From Sulfurimonas sp. UBA2011 (GTDB lineage: Bacteria > Campylobacterota > Campylobacteria > Campylobacterales > Sulfurimonadaceae): a stretch of 24,665 bases of DNA. The first letter of the stretch is position 1; each line of letters begins with the position of its first letter. Of the stretch, positions 15,737-23,734 are shown in pieces. The notes beneath the pieces were generated by a model that saw only the letters and a program-made list of their open reading frames with translations, did not search any database and was not told where the DNA came from. The stretch spans positions 256,775 through 281,439 of the forward strand of contig DDCH01000011.1 in NCBI GenBank assembly GCA_002335055.1, in the 5' to 3' direction. The translations under genes were made by a program, and so were the position numbers.

Positions 15737-16555
15737 TTATGCTGCCATCTGTAGTGGCTGTTGAGTTTGTGTTTTGATTATCGCAATCTTTTCAGCTAAT
15801 CCGAATAGTTGTTCTCCAATATTTAATTTAGAGTCTATACTTTGGATTGCTTTGCTTGTGAAGTTCCTTTGAGTGAAACGATTTTTACCTTTTACTCCAC
15901 CTCTCAGACACGCTTCCTCTATACGGTTAAAACATCGCCAAATATCTGAGCCAATATCTCCATGCCTGCGAACTTCAAGCATAGATGAATAATCAACATC
16001 AAGGGTGTCTGTATCAAATCGAATTGAAGCAGCAGCTCTTGCAAATGCTAACTCTTCTGCCGGTTCTAGTTGAATATTCTTGTAGGTATTAATTCTCTCT
16101 TCCATTAAAGGAAGATAACTAACCGTAGCTTCTATCGCCGCTGAGATATCAGATTCACAAAAATCTATATGCTTAATCTTATGTGCCTGCATTAGGGAGT
16201 CTGCAAGGATAATTCCGTTGCTACAAATTAGCCTGAACACTCCCAATTTGAGTTCCACGCAAGCAGAAGTGTCATGTGATGATGTTAAAATAATTTGTGG
16301 AATATTCTCCTCTTCCATCAAAAACGAGCTGAAGTTCTGTAGTACTATTAGGTGCTTCTGGTAATTTTGCTTGTCTTCTGAACGGACTTTGTTTTCAAAT
16401 GCATCTACAGGCAACCAACCATGACTTTGCATGATCTCTAATATTTTAGCGGTGGAGATGTAAGTGTAGCGTTCACTTACCGTATGGTGGGCTTGAGTAG
16501 TGAAAATACTCGGAGCTACTTGTTTGAGTTTTTCGATTGTTATTGGAAGTTTCAT
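15737..16555 (-). CDS. DUF932 (phage/plasmid-like) protein
   Basis: The protein has 272 residues and a layout typical of DUF932: RYTYISTAKILEIMQSHGW (29-47), a charged segment, then VELKLGVFRLICSNGIIL, where LxCxNG is the characteristic signature. A helical half with repeated charged residues follows. DUF932 proteins are common on plasmids, integrative elements and phages; their molecular role is not established. AGGAT lies before the ATG. It is the first large gene of the right-arm operon. The C-terminus is MAA. Confidence 0.8.
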   Translation of the reverse strand: MKLPITIEKLKQVAPSIFTTQAHHTVSERYTYISTAKILEIMQSHGWLPVDAFENKVRSEDKQNYQKHLIVLQNFSSFLMEEENIPQIILTSSHDTSACVELKLGVFRLICSNGIILADSLMQAHKIKHIDFCESDISAAIEATVSYLPLMEERINTYKNIQLEPAEELAFARAAASIRFDTDTLDVDYSSMLEVRRHGDIGSDIWRCFNRIEEACLRGGVKGKNRFTQRNFTSKAIQSIDSKLNIGEQLFGLAEKIAIIKTQTQQPLQMAA

Positions 16556-16611
16556 GTGTATATCCTTAGAATTTAGGTTTGTAATGTTAAGTACCTATAT
16601 AGGCAGAGGGA

Positions 16612-16695
16612 CTATTTCTTAGTCGAGGCTAGTGTCTCAGCTACAACAGTAAGAACTGTAATAGCGATTGCAATTAGCTGAAGAACTGGTGGCAT
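16612..16695 (-). CDS. 27-residue hydrophobic membrane peptide
   Basis: The ATG at 16695 is preceded by AGGAG with a seven-base spacer, one of the best ribosome sites in the island. The peptide begins MPPVLQLIAIAITVLTVV and ends in ETLASTKK, giving a single hydrophobic helix with a basic C-terminal end. It lies 56 bases upstream of the DUF932 gene on the same strand. A toxin-like, holin-like or regulatory small membrane protein is possible. A short hairpin (GACTA-TTTCT-TAGTC) overlaps its stop codon. Confidence 0.6.
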   Translation of the reverse strand: MPPVLQLIAIAITVLTVVAETLASTKK

Positions 16696-17162
16696 TTTTC
16701 TGCTCCTTTTGGATTGTAGTCAAGATTGTTGACAGGATTGAATATCAGATGATAGAGACTTTGGGGATGAGGATTTTGCAAGAAAAACTGCCTGGGTATT
16801 CCTTTAGTGTGGGTTAATGATATGAGAGGAAAGTATGAGTTTGAAATAGTAAGCATAAGGAAAAGAAAAGGTATATCTCCCCTCTATTAATATATACCAT
16901 ATTTTTTGTGAAAAGTCTCACTCAAATATATGAACTTCTCATATGCAAGCTAAATGAAGTGGGTCTAAAATGTGTACTAGTTTAAGGTAGAAGTTGTACG
17001 CTCATTTGTACGCGCTTAGCAATCGATTAGTTCTGTTGTAACACTTTGTTATGCAGACCAAAGGGCATAATGTGAACAAATATTATCTATTGAAAGTCCT
17101 ATACCAAAGACTAAACCTCTACTTTAGGGATATTCCCTTGACTTTAAGTAACTGATTGGGAT
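16696..17162. other. Non-coding right end of the island
   Basis: No supportable gene is seen here. A minus-strand TGG-TATATA-type -10 near 16890-16905 could drive the right-arm operon with a long leader. A tandem TTGTACGC repeat lies at 16994-17013, about 150 bases inside the right attachment repeat, where integrase or excisionase arm sites would be expected. Confidence 0.45.
16994..17013 (+). repeat. Tandem TTGTACGC repeat near the right end
   Basis: Exact octamers lie at 16994-17001 and 17006-17013, offset by 12 bases, about one helical turn. The position suggests a protein-binding site such as an integrase arm site, but nothing proves it. Confidence 0.4.
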
Positions 17163-17189
17163 AGAATTCGAATCTCTGAGGGTCCACCA
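17163..17189 (+). repeat. Right island attachment repeat
   Basis: This is a copy of the last 27 bases of tRNA-Ser with one mismatch (A instead of G at 17166); 17167-17189 is identical to 360-382. No tRNA body precedes it, so it is the displaced target end at the far side of the island. Confidence 0.9.
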
Positions 17190-17266
17190 CTTCTTTATAA
17201 TACAATCCTTTACAAACCACTACAATAACTAGCTTTCAAGAGATTAACTGTTGATGTAAATTATCA

Positions 17267-17319
17267 AGGGGTACACACAAGGGTACACAAAACACCTAGT
17301 TTAACACAAAGTAAACTAG
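17267..17319 (+). promoter_or_regulatory. Repeats and inverted repeat upstream of the second integrase
   Basis: GGGTACACA occurs at about 17269-17277 and 17281-17289, spaced 12 bases, and may be integrase arm sites. An 8-base inverted repeat, CTAGTTTA (17296-17303) and TAAACTAG (17312-17319) with an 8-base loop, ends on the base before the integrase ATG. In RNA it would form a hairpin occupying the ribosome-binding position. Confidence 0.45.
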
Positions 17320-18861
17320 ATGAATATCAAACTAACCGTAAACAAAAACAACTACTACTCGATAAGATTTAGAGTAGATAAGTTACTTCAACCATACTTT
17401 CATAGATCATATATTAAAAAATCACTACACACCAAGAATAAGCTGGAGGCACGAGCCAAGGCTGATATGCTATACTTATTCTACAAAAGGATTGTAGAGG
17501 TTATGAGTATACTTACAGATGAACAAATACAGCAACTTGTTAATAACTATGTAACAGAACAGCTAAAACAAGACCTTAGCAGTAGAGCGATAAATGGTGT
17601 AGGCTTAGTTTTTACCCCAGCTGATGATCTTCACTTTCAAGATATTGCTTCAGCTTCTAGAGACCTCATAGGTTCCTTTATTGGCGACTACAAACAGAAT
17701 TTAGCAAACAGCAATACAATGGAAGTTCAAAACATAGGAAAAGAGCTACTATCCAATATCGGGATTAATTACGATAGTAAAGATAGCTCTCATAGGCACT
17801 TTATGCTTCACTTACTTCAAGGTCAAATACAGCTCTTTGAGACTATCTATCAATGATACTCGGGCAACTTCACATCTTCACAAAAATCAAACAACTTTCA
17901 AACTTTATCATCCCAACAAACAATAGCTAAGATAGTTACTCTCCAAGAAGCATTTAATCGCTTTGATAATTGGTATAAGAAAACAGATATCACAAAAAAA
18001 CATTACAACAATACAGTTAGCAGATTAACTAAAATACTATTACCCTTCATTGGATTAGATAGAGATGCAAATACGATTACTTTGGATGATATAAACGAGC
18101 TAAAAGAGTTCTTAGAAACCTTTCCAAACATAAGCAGACTTCCATATAAAGATATGAGTTTTAAAGCACTTTTAGAACTTAATGATGTTCCAACTCAATA
18201 TATAATCAGTAATGATACACAAAGTAAATATTTGAAGATACTTAAACAGTTGTTTCTATTTATAGTAGATGACGGAATTATAAGTTACAATCCTTGTAAA
18301 CGGCTTATTATGCCAGGTGATGAACAAAAGAAGCGAGAGCCATTTAGCAATGACGATATGAGAATACTGTTTAATGAGTTTGATAAACTAGACAATAAAA
18401 AATACATATATTATATACTAGCATACACAGGTATACGACCAAGTGAGCTTTGGAAGTGTCACATAAGCCAAGAAGATGGTATCTACTACTTTGACCTTAC
18501 TAGTAAAGAGATAGAGCTTAAGACGAGGCAGAGCCGGAGAAAGATACCTCTTCATAGTAAACTTCTAGAATTAAATATCCAAGACAAGCTATCATCACTT
18601 CAAGCTGAATTTAGACAAGAGTATCTAAGTATCTACTTTAATAAAACAATTAAGAAAGTACTTCCCGATGATAATAATAAAATTATGTACAGTTTTAGAC
18701 ATACGGTTGCTACTGAACTCAAACGAGCTGGTGTCAATATGGATAAGGTTTCAGAACTTCTAGGTCATAGCTACGAGAATGATAGCATGACCAAGAGCAC
18801 TTATGCCGCTGAATACACTCTTAAACAGCTCAAAGAAGCCATAGACGACCTAAACTACTAA
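17320..18861 (+). pseudogene. Second tyrosine integrase, interrupted by an in-frame TGA
   Basis: One reading frame of 513 sense codons runs from ATG to stop except for a single TGA at 17854-17856 (codon 179); the frame is identical on both sides. The N-terminus (NNYYSIRFRVDKLLQPYF, then SLHTKNKLEARAKADMLY) is a DUF6538-type arm-binding domain. The part after the stop holds a SAM-like core-binding domain and the catalytic domain, with YTGIRPSEL (catalytic Arg about codon 373), YSFRHTVAT (Arg/His about 460/461), ELLGHS and the probable nucleophile in KSTYAAEY (about codon 495). A TTG at 18082 could start a fragment lacking half the core-binding domain. It lies 130 bases past the right repeat, as expected for the integrase of an older island at the same tRNA. 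It is not closely similar to the first integrase. Confidence 0.85.
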
Positions 18862-18966
18862 AATAGCCTACAAGTACCTATACTATGGTTATATGAGCTT
18901 TTTTTATTATCACTGACCTAGTAGGGAGAACAGAGTAGACGATGCTACTCCTTATTCTTCCATTAC

Positions 18967-19300
18967 TTAAAACTCAAAACCAACTGCTCCTCCAACAAGG
19001 TTTTCACCACCTGCACTCGAAGCTGCTACTCTTGCTGAAAAACCATTTGAACTTTTTGTAGATATACCCATAGCAAATGAAGTCGCACCTCTAAACGAAG
19101 CAGTAGCCATTCCAATGGATGTCTTTCCATATGATGCATCTGGTAACATTCCTATAGCTGTAGCAAGTGATATACCTTTTCTATTAATTGCTATTTCGTC
19201 GCTATTTCCACTAATGTTTGAAGTATTCGTACTCATACTTGAAGTGGTTGAAGATATCAGTAAAGAAGTTCAGAATGAAAAATATACTACTAGAAGACAT
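18967..19300 (-). pseudogene. Remnant of a YadA-type trimeric autotransporter anchor
   Basis: The 89 residues read from 19236 end in a YadA-like membrane anchor: KGISLATAIGML, YGKTSIGMATASFRGATSFA, then FAMGISTKSSNGFSARVAAS and a GGAVGFEF end with the terminal Phe of outer-membrane beta-barrels. There is no passenger or coiled-coil stalk. Upstream, an ATG at 19300 has an excellent ribosome site (AGAGGTGATA) and begins a hydrophobic, signal-like stretch (MSSSSIFFILNFF), but that frame ends after 29 residues. A one-base shift near 19265-19275 would join it to the anchor frame (LLISSTTSS). So this looks like a frameshifted, shortened gene of about 110 codons, possibly the last piece of a deleted adhesin. 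Confidence 0.6.
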
Positions 19301-19430
19301 TATCACCTCTTACCAAAAAGAGTATGTAAAGCGATAAGAGATTTAATCTGCCAGAGTGCCACAAGTTCTTAGTTTCTATATCACTTAATAAATTATATTA
19401 GATTATATCTCATACTAATTCATCATCTTA

Positions 19431-20306
19431 TTATTGTTCTGTCAGGGCTCTAGAAGCGACTCTCTTTAATGGGCTAAGAATGTATTCCATCACTGTTCTC
19501 TTCTCCCCTAATAAGTCAATTTGGGCTAACATCCCTGGCAAAATATTAGGTTTAATTCCAGACTTAGAGAATTTATCCCCATCTGTTCTTACCCAGGCTT
19601 CATAATAAATTTCACCTTGCTCCGGTCTGGTTGCATTTTGTGCAATCTTAGTTACAACCCCTTCCATAATGCCATATCTTGAAAAATCATAGGCAGTATA
19701 AGAAACCCTGGTTTTTTGGCCGACAGCAACCTTACCAATATCCTTAGATAGTATTCTTGCTTTAACGATAAAGTAATCTGCATTAGGCACAACTTCCATA
19801 AGTGTTTCTCCACCTTTCAACACCGAACCTTCACCAGTAATATGTACTGCAGTAATAATGCCTCCTATTGGTGCTTTGATATCACTATTTTTGAGTTGCA
19901 GTACATAAAGAAAAAGCTTTTCTTGTAAATCAACCATTTGTTGTTTCATATTAATAATTTTAATCTTTGGTTCCATTCCTGCATCAACTAAAGGTTGAAA
20001 GGCAGATTTTTCCTCTAGGAGTAAATCAATTTTTTTGTTTATAGAGTTTATAAATATTTGTATCTCTTCTTTATCTAAGACAACAAGAATATCGTCCTTA
20101 CTAATTTCGTCACCGACTTCAACATTAATCTTATCAATCGTACCGGGGTATCTCGATTGTACTAGCTGAACCTTTTTAGGAGGTTCTACTGAAGCTTCTG
20201 CACGCACTACTTGATCAATTTCAGCAAATTTTGCCCATAAAACAATAATGATGAAGATTAAAGCGATTAGATAAAAAATTATTTCTGTTAATGGAATTTT
20301 TTTCAT
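19431..20306 (-). CDS. Type I secretion membrane fusion protein (HlyD/LapC-like)
   Basis: The protein has 291 residues. It links the inner-membrane ABC transporter to the outer-membrane channel. There is one membrane span at 9-25, a lipoyl/hairpin half (about 40-80: YPGTIDKINVEVGDEISKDD), a short helical hairpin (81-140), the second lipoyl half (NSDIKAPIGGIITAV, 140-154) and a beta-barrel (about 175-265). The HlyD-type end is GEKRTVMEYILSPL. Usual HlyD proteins have 400-480 residues, so the periplasmic coiled coil is strongly shortened here. AAGGA precedes the ATG, and there are only two bases between the ABC stop and this start, so the genes are co-translated. Confidence 0.9.
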   Translation of the reverse strand: MKKIPLTEIIFYLIALIFIIIVLWAKFAEIDQVVRAEASVEPPKKVQLVQSRYPGTIDKINVEVGDEISKDDILVVLDKEEIQIFINSINKKIDLLLEEKSAFQPLVDAGMEPKIKIINMKQQMVDLQEKLFLYVLQLKNSDIKAPIGGIITAVHITGEGSVLKGGETLMEVVPNADYFIVKARILSKDIGKVAVGQKTRVSYTAYDFSRYGIMEGVVTKIAQNATRPEQGEIYYEAWVRTDGDKFSKSGIKPNILPGMLAQIDLLGEKRTVMEYILSPLKRVASRALTEQ

Positions 20307-20308
20307 TT

Positions 20309-22018
20309 TTAAGTCCTTTGTTGAGTAATTTTAAGTACTTTTTCTTTTAATTCATCTTTTATAATTCTACCACTATCAATAATAACCACCCTATCAACTA
20401 AATCTAAAAGTGTTCCTCTATGTGTAATTAAAATAAATGTTTTGTCCTTAACCGCTTCTTTTAAGTCTAATAATAATTCTTGTTCACTACCTTGGTCCAT
20501 AGCACTTGAGGGCTCATCCATAATCACAATTTTTGGATCGTTAATAAAGGCACGGGCAATACATATTGCTTGACGCTGACCACCTGATAATTCAAGGCCA
20601 CCGGCAGACAACACCGTATCAAAACCATTAGGTAAGTTAGCAGCAATCTTGTCAACATTCGCTATTTTTGATGCCTTAATAATTTGCTCATCTGTAGCAT
20701 TCGGGTTACCAAACAATAAGTTCTCTTTTAAGGTTCCTGAAAATAATAATGGAGTTTGCATAACTACACCAACATGTTTTCTTAAATCGTCTGGATGTAA
20801 GTGTTTAATATCAGAATTGTCAATTTTAACCGAACCTTCTGTTGGATCATATAAGCCTGCGATCAATCGTAATAAAGAAGTCTTTCCTGAGCCTACCTTA
20901 CCTAATATAGCTATTTTTTCTTTGGATTTAATCATCATATTTATTTGAGATAATGTCTTATTTGGCTGACCTGGATAAGTCAAAGAAACATTAGTTAATG
21001 AAATTGAACCGTCAACTGAATATTTTCTTAACTGTTCCTCTCTTTCTAGCTCCTTAACTGGCTCTTGCATTAATTCACCAAAATTAATATAAGCACTAAG
21101 TGCCTGATTAAAACGACCAATAAGATTACTAATCTGACCTAAAGGTGCTAATATCCTTCCTGAAAGAATCACACAGGCAATCAAAGAACCCATAGTCATC
21201 TCACCATCGGCAATCAAATATACACCGTAAACAATAATACCGACTTGTGAAAGCTGTTGTCCGGACTGAGAGAAGTTAGAAGTTAATTGCGACCAGAACT
21301 TAGACTTGGTCGACATCTTATTTTGCTGTTTAACACTAGCCATCCAACGGCTATACAATAAGTTTATTCCACTTAATGTTTTTAAAGTTTCTAAACCCGA
21401 AAGCATTTCTACTAAAACACCTTGCTTACTTTGTCCATCTTTAGCAGCATTAAAACTTAGTTTACGAATAATGGGCTGAATCAGCAAACCAGCCATAATA
21501 ACAACAAGCACAATAATTGCAGGCACTGCAGCAACTGGACCACCAATCGAATACAACACAAAGAGGAATAAAAGGATAAAGGGGAAATCAACAAGAGCTA
21601 CAAATGTTACAGATCCTAAAAAATCTTTTAATAAATCAAACTCTTTAACCACACTTGCCATAGCTCCTGCAGGCCTATTAATTAGCTTTTCATTCCTTGA
21701 TAGACGATGAAATAAATTTTCTGCAACACTTTCATCAATCGCACTACCTGCTTTATCTGTAAAAACACCTCGAAGAATCTTCATAGTCAAATCAAAACAA
21801 ATCACTAATAAAATACCAACAGTCAGTGCAATTAATGACTCAGTTGCATTATTAGGAATAATTCTATCATATACAATCATTACAAAGAAGGCACTAACCA
21901 AAGCGAATATATTAATAAAAATTGAGGCAAAAATCACCTGCGAATACGATTTCTTATTTTTTAGGGCTGGTCCGAAGAACCAATGGTCTTTATAGAATTT
22001 CTGGTATTTATTACTCAT
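20309..22018 (-). CDS. Type I secretion ABC transporter (LapB/RtxB-like)
   Basis: This 569-residue half-transporter, an exporter of large unfolded adhesins, would work as a dimer. The transmembrane domain spans about 26-305 and begins with the family pattern FFVMIVYDRIIPNNATESL (44-62). In the nucleotide-binding domain, Walker A is GKVGSGKT (373-380), the Q-loop Q421, the signature LSGGQ (477-481), Walker B IVIMDEP (497-503) and the H-loop H533. LapB/HlyB proteins normally start with a C39-like domain of about 130 residues that holds the substrate. It is absent here, and the 139-base gap upstream leaves no room for it. AAGGA lies upstream of the ATG. It is the middle gene of the secretion operon. 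Confidence 0.93.
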   Translation of the reverse strand: MSNKYQKFYKDHWFFGPALKNKKSYSQVIFASIFINIFALVSAFFVMIVYDRIIPNNATESLIALTVGILLVICFDLTMKILRGVFTDKAGSAIDESVAENLFHRLSRNEKLINRPAGAMASVVKEFDLLKDFLGSVTFVALVDFPFILLFLFVLYSIGGPVAAVPAIIVLVVIMAGLLIQPIIRKLSFNAAKDGQSKQGVLVEMLSGLETLKTLSGINLLYSRWMASVKQQNKMSTKSKFWSQLTSNFSQSGQQLSQVGIIVYGVYLIADGEMTMGSLIACVILSGRILAPLGQISNLIGRFNQALSAYINFGELMQEPVKELEREEQLRKYSVDGSISLTNVSLTYPGQPNKTLSQINMMIKSKEKIAILGKVGSGKTSLLRLIAGLYDPTEGSVKIDNSDIKHLHPDDLRKHVGVVMQTPLLFSGTLKENLLFGNPNATDEQIIKASKIANVDKIAANLPNGFDTVLSAGGLELSGGQRQAICIARAFINDPKIVIMDEPSSAMDQGSEQELLLDLKEAVKDKTFILITHRGTLLDLVDRVVIIDSGRIIKDELKEKVLKITQQRT

Positions 22019-22157
22019 TTATAGCTTTCCTTTAAATTTTCTATCAGAGCCTATAAAAATATTAGTAATAGACAATACTTAAATATTTTCACTAACTTGT
22101 AATGTATATTTAGATTACTAATTCAGTTCAAATATACCTCGGTAAAACTTATTATGA

Positions 22158-23510
22158 TTACTTATATGCATCTCTTACAACTGTGTTTAGGTTAACTGTA
22201 TGAAGTAAATTTTCACTTAATAGCAAATAATCAAGATTATTTTTAATCAAATCAACTTTATAATTCTGCAACTCCCTCTGTAATTGATCTCTTTGTAGTT
22301 GTGTCTTGACTAAGAGTACCATTACACCTCCATCGGTTATTGATCTAAGATGAATATTCTTTAATTTATCATTTAATCTAACTTCTTTATATTTTCCTGA
22401 CTTATATTTATTTTTTAAGTTTTTATTTTGAAAAATTAGATTGTCTAACTTAGATTGTTTTTCAATTTTAGTACTTATTAATTTATCTTTTTGTATTGTT
22501 AAATTGTGTTGACTAATCTTCATTTTTACCGCCGATGAGCCACTATCAAATAAAGGTATCGCTATGTTTATTGCAGCATAAACATTATATTCATTTAAAC
22601 CTCCATTGAGATCATAAGCAATAGCCTTAATTTTACTAGTAATTTGAGGTTTTTGAGAAGCTTTAATACTACTTATCTCGTAATTAATTAATTTTATATG
22701 ATAAAGGAAGATTTCATTTGTTCTATTTATTTCAATCTTAGGGTTCTCAGATTGCCTAATTAAGTTATTTAACCCTTGTTTATCGCTTTTTCTATCAATA
22801 TCCTTTCCAAAACTAGCAATTTCTTTAATCTGTGTTTGTTTAATAAAAAACTCTTTCTCTAAGGTTTGTCCGAGCTCATATTTCTTTAGTCTGATTGAGT
22901 CTATTTCTATTTCAAGGTCAATTTTAAAAATTTGAGTTTCTCTTACATCACTTAGAGTTCCAACACCTGCGATAAATTGAGTACGTAAAATCTTAATCCT
23001 CTCAACTAAAGTTGCTTTAGTCATAACTAGCATTCTTTCTAACTTACTCATATTAACATAATCAATCGATAGACTTAAAAGTTTAAATATTGTTTCTTCA
23101 AAAGCCTCAACATACATCAACTTCGAAATTTTTTCCTCTTGTTTGAGAGAATTAACTAAAGCATTTAATTTACCAAAATCATATAAAGGTGTATCTAAGG
23201 TTAGTACCCCGTCAAGATAATCATTTCTTGTGTTTATAGCTCTATTATTTAAAGGGTTTACATTGCTTTTAATTGAAAGGTTACTTGCTGTGGAAAAATC
23301 AAGTTTAATTCCACCGTCAAATTTAGTCTGTAAAACATTTAAATGGCTAGAAGTAATATGATGAACCTTTTCAATAACATTCGGGTGATTATTGATCTTA
23401 CTTTTAATGTCTTCTAGATTTAGTGGTCTTTGTGCATTTAAATTTGTTGCTAGCACTAAAAGTAGCCAAGACATCCAAAACAAGTTAATAGCATTTTTTA
23501 TATCTAGCAT
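22158..23510 (-). CDS. TolC-like outer-membrane channel of the type I system
   Basis: The protein has 450 residues. It has a signal peptide (hydrophobic 8-22, likely cleavage after LNA at 26), then two long helical halves separated by beta strands, as in the TolC/LapE family. In the first half, TLDTPLYDFGKLNALVNSLK matches the typical L-x-Q-P-L-x-D-G pattern; in the second, INIAIPLFDSGSSAVKMKIS repeats it. AAAGG precedes the ATG at 23510. It is first in the operon, with a likely promoter near 23597. It would form the trimeric exit duct for the giant protein encoded divergently. Confidence 0.88.
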   Translation of the reverse strand: MLDIKNAINLFWMSWLLLVLATNLNAQRPLNLEDIKSKINNHPNVIEKVHHITSSHLNVLQTKFDGGIKLDFSTASNLSIKSNVNPLNNRAINTRNDYLDGVLTLDTPLYDFGKLNALVNSLKQEEKISKLMYVEAFEETIFKLLSLSIDYVNMSKLERMLVMTKATLVERIKILRTQFIAGVGTLSDVRETQIFKIDLEIEIDSIRLKKYELGQTLEKEFFIKQTQIKEIASFGKDIDRKSDKQGLNNLIRQSENPKIEINRTNEIFLYHIKLINYEISSIKASQKPQITSKIKAIAYDLNGGLNEYNVYAAINIAIPLFDSGSSAVKMKISQHNLTIQKDKLISTKIEKQSKLDNLIFQNKNLKNKYKSGKYKEVRLNDKLKNIHLRSITDGGVMVLLVKTQLQRDQLQRELQNYKVDLIKNNLDYLLLSENLLHTVNLNTVVRDAYK

Positions 23511-23734
23511 GACAACCTTTAATTAATGAAAGTATATTCTATATTGAGATATGAATTAATAGCACTGGCTAGGCTATTTGTTTAATAGTTTACAACATTA
23601 TATCTAAAATATTCTTACTTTAGTTTATTTTATTATAATATGGATACCAAGATAAAAGTTTTGTCACTATTTTACCTTGTTTTGAATTAACTTATGGTAT
23701 AATTAATTTTTATAATCAATTCACAGGATAACTT
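23511..23734. promoter_or_regulatory. Divergent promoter region of secretion operon and adhesin
   Basis: On the plus strand, TGGTATAAT (23695-23703) is an extended -10, giving a start near 23710 and a leader of about 25 bases to the adhesin. On the minus strand, TATAAT (reverse complement of 23597-23602) could serve the TolC-like gene with a leader of about 80 bases. No -35 boxes are clear, as is common in such AT-rich genomes. Confidence 0.5.

Larger units (their letters stand above)
383..17189. mobile_element. tRNA-Ser integrated genomic island, about 16.8 kb
   Basis: The element is bounded by direct copies of the tRNA-Ser 3' end (356-382 and 17163-17189). Its integrase gene sits directly beside the tRNA, and excisionase-like and HUH replication genes follow. 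The cargo is a defence-like cluster (3703-14344) and a phage- or plasmid-like right arm (14490-16695). No conjugation, capsid or relaxase-coupling genes are visible, so self-transfer is unlikely; mobilisation by a helper is possible. The Rep gene suggests it may replicate after excision. Confidence 0.88.

Noticed and set aside
16674..16856. Minus-strand ORF of 60 codons overlapping the small membrane peptide
   Set aside because: It overlaps the ribosome site of the better supported 27-residue gene and its sequence resembles no domain.
17854..17856. TGA in the second integrase as a selenocysteine codon
   Set aside because: Integrases are not selenoproteins, the position is not catalytic, and I saw no convincing downstream stem-loop.
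18933..18950. Hairpin GAGTAG-ACGATG-CTACTC as a terminator
   Set aside because: The stem is only six pairs and no proper U-run follows on either strand.
19115..19372. Plus-strand ORF of 85 codons
   Set aside because: Its first half is the reverse of the YadA anchor and its second half has no protein-like features.
23640..23690. Short ORF starting MDTKIKVLSLFYL as the true adhesin start
   Set aside because: It ends at a TAA after 16 codons in a different frame and lies upstream of the best promoter; type I substrates do not need a signal peptide.
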